NCBI GenBank assembly: GCA_014904985.1
Contig: MU128963.1
Location: 1-23,869 of the forward strand
Reading direction: 5' to 3'
DNA: 23,869 nt
Origin: Hydnum rufescens UP504
Lineage: Eukaryota; Basidiomycota; Agaricomycetes; Cantharellales; Hydnaceae
The notes under the pieces were generated by a model. That model was not told the DNA's origin. It was given only the letters and a program-made list of their open reading frames with translations, and did no database searches. The position numbers and the translations under genes are program-made. Shown in pieces: positions 18,183 through 23,869 of this stretch. Numbering within the stretch: position 1 is the first letter of the stretch; each line of letters starts with the position of its first letter.

Positions 18183-18253
18183 GCTGTGTCTAGTCATGTC
18201 TAGAGCTTGCTATATCTCATTAGAGTTTCCTGGTGTGTCCATGAGGGCTTAGT

Positions 18254-18575
18254 TGTTGGAGGGCAGCTGGATATGGTATAATGACCTGATGACTTTGTCG
18301 GTGTTGATCGCCCATTTCGTTTATTGTTTCCACCTACTATTCTTGATACCCGGCATTGCTGATTCCTTATATATTACTACATGAGCATTCCGCGCTCCCT
18401 CAGTTCTTTTATCAGAGACTGAGGTTAGCCCTTTTTCTATTCTCTCTTCAATAGTATAGTACCTTACCTGAACCCACTGTAGTTCCGTCGTTCTAGGTAC
18501 TTTATCCAAATCTGAGTTCTTTTATCAGAGACTGAGTTCCGTCGTTCTAGTATATATACGAGTACTCCACCAACA
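18254..18575 (+). repeat. 5' LTR of the copia element
   Basis: It starts TGTTGGAGGGCAG and is proposed to end ACCAACA, giving TG...CA and 322 bp. The first 192 bp align without gaps to the 3' LTR at 23678. TATATATT near 18370 and TATATATAC near 18551 are TATA candidates. A 54-bp partial internal duplication is visible: AGTTCCGTCGTTCTAG occurs at 18481 and 18535. TTCTTTTATCAGAGACTGAG also occurs twice (about 18404 and 18517). The right border is inferred, because the matching part of the 3' LTR is not in the window. Confidence 0.85.
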
Positions 18576-18592
18576 GGTTATGGGCCCATTGG
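18576..18592 (+). promoter_or_regulatory. Candidate primer-binding site
   Basis: GGTTATGGGCCCATTGG directly follows the inferred LTR end, where reverse transcription of a copia element is primed by a tRNA. I did not match it to a specific tRNA. Confidence 0.4.
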
Positions 18593-18634
18593 TCCTCTAA
18601 TTACTAGAACAATACACAGTCCTTCGAACTCACA

Positions 18635-19530
18635 ATGTCCTCAATGTCCAACTCTGACAAACCATCCTCTCGGCTCTATGACATACCAAAGCTCCTGAAT
18701 GACGGTTCCAACTACACCTTGTGAAAATTCTGTATCAGTCAGGTTCTGGAAGCTCGCGGCCTTGCTGGCTACATATCTGGAGTGGAGCAGAAACCAAATG
18801 GATCTGATGCTAAGGCATTGGAGAACTGGACAGTAAAGGACCGGGATGCTCACCTTCAGGTCACGCTCACCCTGGAGGATGTTCCCCTACTTGGTGTAAT
18901 CGACCTCATCGAGTCGAAAGCCATATGGGATGCCCTTTTGTCACGCTATGATGGAAAAGGTCTTCAGAGTGTTGCCTATCTCATGACTAAGGTATTCCGA
19001 AGTCAAATGAGCGACTCTCAAGACCTCCAGATGCAAATAAATGAGCTACGCACCTATGCGAGCAGACTCAGCTCACTTGGCCATCCATTAGATGACAAAA
19101 TGTTCACGGTCACGATAATCCTATCCCTCCCATCCTCATATTCCACTCTCCAAACTGTCATCTCTGCAACCTCGGGCGATAGACTCAACTCCCAGGAAGT
19201 TATCAGTACTATCCTCACTGAAGAACAGCGGAGACATGAGACTGGTGACAAAGCTTTAAAAGCACGCACCGGAAAAACCGGCAAGTCGAACAAGCCAAAA
19301 GGCAACCAACCGATGTGCTCTAATTGCAAGAAGCTGGGCCACACCAAGGAGAAGTGCTGGGCACCTGGAGGTGGTGCCGAGAAGGACAAGGGAAAGACAA
19401 TTGAGAAGGCGAAGGATGAGAAGGCGAAAGTTGCGGACACAAGAGATGAGAGCGACACCCTCGAGATCTTTATCGCCGACATTAGTTCCCATGCTTACAA
19501 GGCCTTTGCGGATAACAAACATAACAATAC
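18635..19530 (+). pseudogene. gag: copia gag with zinc knuckle, one in-frame stop
   Basis: The ATG at 18635 opens a frame reading MSSMSNSDKPSSRLYDIPKL then LNDGSNYTL. It meets TGA at 18722-18724 and continues KFCISQVLEARGLAGYI and on past 19530. Gag of this family normally has Trp or another residue at that point, so the TGA is a lesion. The UBN2-type capsid region (LGVIDLIESKAIWDALLSRYDG, then LRTYASRLSSLGHPLDDKMF) is intact in order. The CCHC knuckle CSNCKKLGHTKEKC begins at 19316 (C-x2-C-x4-H-x4-C, all four ligands present). A Lys/Glu-rich linker follows. The product would package the RNA in virus-like particles. Confidence 0.82.
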
Positions 19531-19901
19531 ATGGATCATCGACTCTGGGGCCTCGGCTCATATGTCCTCTCACCTCAATTGGTTCGAAATGTACAAACCA
19601 ATATTGCCGGCATGGAAAGTGTGGCTAGGTGACAATCGTCACATAGATGCAGTTGGCGAAGGCCAGATTCGAGTTCAACTCGATATTGATGGAACCCGAA
19701 AGGTCAACGGTCTATTTCAGGCATGTTCTATATGTCCCGGACCTGAACGGAAGTCTACTGTCAGTCTGTAAACTTGCCAACGATGGACATGTCACCGAAT
19801 TCGAGGGGAGCAACTGCACTATTCGAAATAAAATGACCCATCAAGTTATTGCCCAAGCCAAACTGGTCAATGGTCTATATATACTCGCGCCTCAATCCTG
19901 A
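19531..19901 (+). pseudogene. pol: copia aspartic protease, frameshifted
   Basis: WIIDSGASAHMSSH carries the DSG active-site triad, with the Asp codon at 19541. Reading in the gag frame holds to DIDGTRKVNG. The expected continuation, RHVLYVPDLNGSLLSVCKLANDGH, lies in another frame starting near 19700, so one indel separates the two. The second frame ends at TGA 19899-19901 just after VNGLYILAPQS. Beyond that stop the same frame continues into integrase, so the stop is again a lesion inside what was one polyprotein. Confidence 0.75.
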
Positions 19902-20227
19902 ATGCAGAAAAGGCAAAAATATCAACCATTAGCGACAATGACCTCCCCATTGCCACTGTTGCCCACGCCTCTAACTCCTCGAAAGCAAGCCTTAATACCA
20001 TGGCATCGCCGACTTGGTCACATAAACACCGACTATGTCCTGCGAATGGTCAAGAATGGCATGGTCAACGGGATGTCACTTGTTCCCAACACGAAAGAAA
20101 AGACTGATGCTATTTGCTCAGCTTGTCTACGTGGGAAACAGACCCGAAAACCCATCCCGTCCAAGACCCAAACTCGTGCAACTGAGGTGCTGGAACGAGT
20201 CTACTCCAATGTGTGTGGTCCGATGTC

Positions 20228-21017
20228 TGTCAGGGCGACACTGCCATCGAAGCCACAAACAGAAAGAGGAAAGAGATTAATTAACCACACGCTATCGCAG
20301 TGGGAATCCTGAGAGATCAAAACTGGTGATCCCCCAACTGCGAAGGGCTATAAATACTATTTCCTGCACACAGCCTCCAACCTTCCAGAGCCTTCCGCCA
20401 TCTTCCATAACCTTTCCGGATCTCCTAGAATGCCAGCTCCACAGCCCCATCAGTCAGCCTCCACAGCCACCATCCACTAAGCTCACTAAGCTGACGCAGC
20501 CGTGTTACGAATCCTGTGCGCACCTCCACATGGCTATGCCCCAACTTCCATATGTATCCCCCTTAGCGTATGTACTTCCAAGGCAGTGTATGCCTGGGTA
20601 CTCCAAAGGTGTCCAAAGTGTCAAATGACCGTAATGACGTGGATGGAGTACAGATTGGGACAGGTGATGTGGATGCAGGGACTGGGGGGTAGAGGAGGAG
20701 GAGGGGGAGTCTGGATTGGCAACTCCATGGACTCACGTGGGGAGCGAGGGAACGACAGGTGCTGACAAGGGCGCCAATGCTGCCACTGGTTGGCTACCCA
20801 GCCCATAGCCCGCTGGCCGAGGCCTGATAGAACAAGGGCAATAATAATAAGAGAAATGCCAATAATGGCAAGGATGACAATAACCCCTGTAGTGAATGGA
20901 GGGATAGAGGAGACAAGAGCATTTGAGGAAGTAGGCGCCATATGATAGAGTCGATGAAGAATAATACTCTGACGGGTAAGTCCTTAGGCGGAAGCAAATG
21001 TCAATTTGATCCTGACA
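20228..21017. mobile_element. Nested solo LTR (TG...CA, 5-bp target duplication)
   Basis: A 790-bp insertion begins TGTCAGG and ends CCTGACA, and is flanked on both sides by ATGTC (20223-20227 and 21018-21022). Removing it with one flank copy rejoins the integrase frame exactly (GPM-STQSREG). TG...CA ends with inverted TGTCAGG and a 5-bp duplication fit a solo LTR of another LTR retrotransposon, left after LTR-LTR recombination. A TATA box, CTATAAATA, lies at 20348-20356 on the plus strand. No coding region of the parent element remains. A non-autonomous DNA element is a less likely alternative. Confidence 0.78.
20621..20941 (-). CDS. Small reading frame with a membrane segment inside the nested LTR
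   Basis: A 106-codon minus-strand frame starts MAPTSSNALVSSIPPF and contains a strongly hydrophobic run (GVIVILAIIGISLIIIALVL) that would form one transmembrane helix. A Pro-rich stretch (TPPPPPLPPSP) follows. No family is recognised. LTRs can contain spurious frames, so expression is doubtful. A second copy of this LTR elsewhere in the genome would show whether the frame is conserved. Confidence 0.25.
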   Translation of the reverse strand: MAPTSSNALVSSIPPFTTGVIVILAIIGISLIIIALVLSGLGQRAMGWVANQWQHWRPCQHLSFPRSPRESMELPIQTPPPPPLPPSPCIHITCPNLYSIHVITVI

Positions 21018-21431
21018 ATGTCTACCCAAAGCCGGGAAGGACATCAGTATTATATGACTATAACGGATGACCACTCTTGTTACTTGTGGGTCTTCTTCTT
21101 GAAGCACAAGAATGAAGTCTTCACCAACTTCAAAGCATGGCTCGCAAGGGCAGAGAATGAGTCTGGCAAACGTCTAAAGCAACTCCGCAATGATGGCGGT
21201 GGTGAGTACGTCTCCTTGGAGTTCCTCAAGTTCCTCAGGGACAAAGGAGTCCACTGGGAGAACACGAACACCAATACTCCCCAGGAGAATGGTGTATTGG
21301 AACGTCTCAATCAAACGCTTAACAACGCTGCCACCTCCATGCTGGAGGATACGGAGCCTCGACTCAGGAAGTCCTTTTGGACATACACTATCAAGCACGC
21401 GACCCTAATCAAGAACTGCCTTCCTACATGA

Positions 21432-22760
21432 GCCCTACCTCCTGACACTACCCCGTATGAGGTATACCATGGGAAGAAGCCATCAGTGGCCCTCCTCCGT
21501 ATTTTTGGCTGCAAGGCATGGGTTCACATACCAGAACATCTACGGGGCAAGTTTGGCAGTAAATCCCACCCTTGCATCTACCTGGGATACACTGAAAACA
21601 AGAAAGCCTTCACACTATATCATGTTGAATCCTGGAAAATTGTGGAGTCGCGCGATGTGGACTTCGAAGAGGAACTGGGCGAGAGAGACCATGTGACCAT
21701 AGAGGTCCCAGATGGTCTCGGTGAAGACGAGGAAGCTGCAGATTCAGGGGGGGAGAATGCAAGGAAGAATTCCGATCCGAATCTAACACTCACCTCGCCC
21801 AATACTCCAGCTCTACCCAGCGACAAAGCCTCTACAGAAGCCACCTCAGATGCTATGCCCATACGTCACTCCAGCCACCAGACTCGAGCACCAACTCGTG
21901 TAGACAAGGATCCTTGGTTTGAACTCACATCATACAATAGGCAATCCAAATCTGGTTCTGGCGGACACCTGGATTCAGTGGGTGATGCTGCCAACATCAT
22001 AACTCACCCAGATGAACCGACATCCTATGAGGATGCAATGTCGCGACCAGAAGCGGACCTGTGGAAACAAGCCTGCGATAGAGAGATCTCTGCCCTAAAG
22101 AGTCTCAGAACATTCGACATAGCCACAAGGCCAGCAGATCGCTGGGTCGTTGGTTCATGGTGGACCTTCAAGTTGAAGCGTGGTCCTGATGGCGAAATCG
22201 TGCTCTACAAAGCTCAGCTTGTAGCAAAGGGCTACTCAGAAGTTCCTGGGGTTGATTTTGATGAAACCTTCGCACTGGCCCTAAAGAAATCATCACTCTT
22301 GGCATTGCTCACATATGCCGCACACCTCGACCTCGAAATAGATCAGATGGATGTTAAGTCAGCATTCCTAAATGGGATCCTCAAAGAGGAAATTTACATG
22401 GAGGCACCACCTGGCCTCTCAATCCCAGATGGAATGGTTTTTCGTCTAAAGAAAACCATCTATGGTCTTCGACAGGCACCGCGCGAGTGGTACAAGTGCA
22501 TTCTCAAGATCTTCTTGAAATTTGACTACAAGCGGAGTGATGCCGATCACTCAGTCTTCATCAAGAATCGAGGCCGGATTATCAATATAGTTGCTGTCTA
22601 CATCAACAACCTGCTCCTATTCTCGAATGACAAAAAGGACATAGAGAAGACAAAAGCAGAGCTTGGTCGCAAGTACGAAATGAAGGACCTTGGAACTGCC
22701 GTTGGTTCCTTGGAATGGAAATCATTCGCAATCGCAACACTTGATCCCTCTCTATCTCAC
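21432..22760 (+). pseudogene. pol: copia integrase C-terminus and reverse transcriptase, YxDD lost
   Basis: After the TGA the frame stays open to 22850. LLRIFGCKAWVHIPEHLRGKF...CIYLGYTENKKAF is the integrase C-terminal region, followed by an acidic, Ser-rich linker. RT begins around WWTFKLKRGPDGEIVLYKAQLVAKGY and DFDETFA, then QMDVKSAFLNGILKEEIYMEAPPG and TIYGLRQAPREWYK. The polymerase box, normally YVDD or YIDD, reads YINN (near 22598-22612), removing both catalytic Asp residues. After YEMKDLG the true path moves to another frame (LGMEIIRNRNT) and meets a TGA at 22742-22744. Confidence 0.85.
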
Positions 22761-23670
22761 AACGTCAGTATATATCTACGATCCTTACTCGTTTTGGCAT
22801 GGAGAATGCCAAACCAGTCAGTTCTCCACTGCAGCTGGGCTCAAACTTGAGAAACAACTGTCAGCAACTGTCGACATCTCTCAGTACAGTCAATGCTCGC
22901 TCTGCTATGTACGCAATGGTGTCAGATCAACCAGTCACCACGTGCAGCTGGGCTCAAACTGAGAAACAACTGTCGCAACTGTCGACATCTCTCAGTACCA
23001 GTCAATGCTCGGCTCTGCTATGTACGCAATGGTCGGAACCCGTCCGGATATCGCCTTTGCGCTGTGCACCCTAAGTCAACACTCATCGACTCCTGGATCT
23101 TCGCACCTCCTGGCTCTTAAATGAGTTTATCACTACCTGCTGGCCACAAAGGACAACCAGCTTGTATTCAGCGGAAGTACCAAAGAAAAGGAACTTATTG
23201 GGTATGTAGACTCAGACTGGGCCTCCGATCCCATAGACCACAAGTCCATCACTGGATACGTCTTCCTACTTTACGGCTCTGCTATCAGTTGGGCCTCGAA
23301 GAAGCAACCCACTGTGGCACTCTCCAGCACCGAAGGAGAGTACATGGCAGCTGCACAAAGTACGCGCAAGGCTGTGTGGTTGCGTCAACTACTTGCTGAC
23401 ATAGGCTGTGATATATCCACACCTACTGTCTTACAGATCGACAACCAATCGGCAATCGCTATTGCTCAAAACCCTACCTTCCATGCCAGATCCAAACATA
23501 TTGAAGTCCGTCACCACTTCGTCCAAGAGAAACTCGTGGATAACATAATCGATCTCACATACATCCTGACAGACAATCAGATTGCGGATGTCCTCACAAA
23601 GGGACTTCCCCTAGTCAAACTCGAGAAGTTTCGCGAGGCCATGGGGATCTCTGCCCCTGCATCCAGCTGA
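22761..23670 (+). pseudogene. pol: copia RNase H region with internal duplication
   Basis: The path reads QYISTILTRFGMENAKPVSSPLQLGSN, then enters a 113-bp tandem duplication (CAGCTGGGCTCAAAC at about 22832 and 22945). It continues SAMYAMVGTRPDIAFALCTLSQHS...HLLALK, is interrupted by TGA 23122-23124, and then is open to the natural stop at 23668-23670. YVDSDWASDPIDHKSITGYVF, ISWASKKQPTVALSSTEGEYMA and IDNQSAIAIAQNP carry the RNase H acidic residues and the typical copia C terminus (HHFVQEKLV...DVLTKGL). Confidence 0.85.
22820..23040 (+). repeat. 113-bp imperfect tandem duplication inside pol
   Basis: The segment from ACCAGTCA...CAGCTGGGCTCAAAC to CTATGTACGCAATGG occurs twice, about 113 bp apart, with small indels. 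Flanking pol sequence shows that the normal gene has it once. Confidence 0.8.
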
Positions 23671-23677
23671 GTGGGTG
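23671..23677 (+). promoter_or_regulatory. Purine-rich tract before the 3' LTR
   Basis: GTGGGTG lies between the pol stop codon and TGTTGG of the 3' LTR. Plus-strand priming normally starts at such a tract. It is short and interrupted by T. Confidence 0.4.
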
Positions 23678-23869
23678 TGTTGGAGGGCAGCCGGATATGG
23701 TATAACGACCCAATGACTTCGTCGGTGTTGATCGCCCATTTCGTTTATTGTTTCTGCCTACTATTCTTGATACCCGGCATTGCCGATTCCTTATATATTA
23801 CTACATGAGCATTCCGCGCTCCCTCAGTTCTTTTATCAGAGACTGAGGTTAGCCCTTTTTCTATTCTCT
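23678..23869 (+). repeat. 3' LTR of the copia element, truncated by the window
   Basis: It matches the first 192 bp of the 5' LTR without gaps. The eight base differences fall at six sites, all explainable as loss of a CpG in one or both copies. The remaining part of the LTR and the target duplication lie outside the window. Confidence 0.93.

Larger units (their letters stand above)
19902..21431 (+). pseudogene. pol: copia integrase, split by nested LTR and missing first catalytic Asp
   Basis: The pre-integrase zinc-binding motif is WHRRLGHINTDYVLRM...CSACLRGKQTRKP (H-H-C-C, 20000-20160). The catalytic core starts ERVYSNVCGPM, where copia integrases have Asp (SDVCGP); here it is Asn. The frame is broken at 20228 by a 790-bp insertion and resumes at 21018 as STQSREGHQYYMTITDDHS. 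LRNDGGGEY keeps the second Asp, and TPQENGVLERLNQT keeps the Glu. The frame stops at TGA 21429-21431 after NCLPT. The continuation ALPPDTTPYEVYHGKKPS is in the same frame, so the stop replaced a sense codon, probably CGA. Confidence 0.82.
18254..23869 (+). mobile_element. Ty1/copia LTR retrotransposon, defective, 3' LTR cut by window end
   Basis: Order: 5' LTR, primer-binding region, gag with zinc knuckle, protease, integrase, reverse transcriptase, RNase H, purine-rich tract, 3' LTR. Integrase preceding RT defines the copia type. The coding region carries five TGA stops, at least three frameshifts, a nested 790-bp solo LTR and a 113-bp internal duplication, and it lacks catalytic residues in integrase and RT. 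It cannot be autonomous. The left target-site candidate is TTAGT at 18249-18253; the right flank lies outside the window, so duplication cannot be checked. Confidence 0.93.

Noticed and set aside
19054..19573. Minus-strand frames of 105 and 142 codons opposite gag
   Set aside because: They are shadows of the plus-strand gag gene, which has clear capsid and zinc-knuckle motifs.

Overview
The window looks like nuclear DNA of a basidiomycete fungus, most likely an Agaricomycete. The reasons are short GT-AG introns of 53-64 nt with CTRAY-like branch sites, NACHT and G-domain NTPases of the type expanded in mushroom-forming fungi, and a Ty1/copia LTR retrotransposon. No species is assigned.

Layout. 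1-4.4 kb is a gene graveyard: part of an unrecognised minus-strand gene, a broken NACHT NTPase (+), a broken lactonase / carboxy-cis,cis-muconate cyclase-like gene (+), and a broken G-domain GTPase (-). 5288-6623 is a G-domain GTPase with eight readable exons and intact G1, G3 and G4 motifs. 6624-12352 is a tandem array of about 76-nt units. 12.35-18.25 kb is AT-rich non-genic DNA holding a 700-bp foldback, a tRNA-like SINE head, a 160-bp triplicated repeat and repeated palindromes. 18254 to the window end is a defective copia element, with a 790-bp solo LTR of another element nested in its integrase.

The main discovery candidate is the array at 6624-12352. It directly continues the GTPase gene, whose eighth exon ends in phase 0 at a GTGAGT donor. 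Every unit reads as a complete fungal intron (GT...CTGAY...AG), followed by exactly three bases and then the next GT donor. I traced 75 consecutive 3-nt 'exons' and a last one of 6 nt. None is a stop codon, and each preserves the frame. Units at both edges have diverged strongly and vary in length from 61 to 83 nt (the first is 104), yet GT, AG and the 3-nt spacing never fail. Taken literally, this is a gene in which about 77 amino acids are encoded one codon per exon. More conservatively, it is an expanded array of intron units kept splice-competent by selection. RNA evidence would decide between these.

A second pattern is cytosine methylation decay. A near-complete CpG desert runs from 6409 to about 16370. 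The two copia LTRs differ only at former CpG sites, and the lost catalytic residues (and most or all of the stop codons) of the copia element fit CpG transitions.
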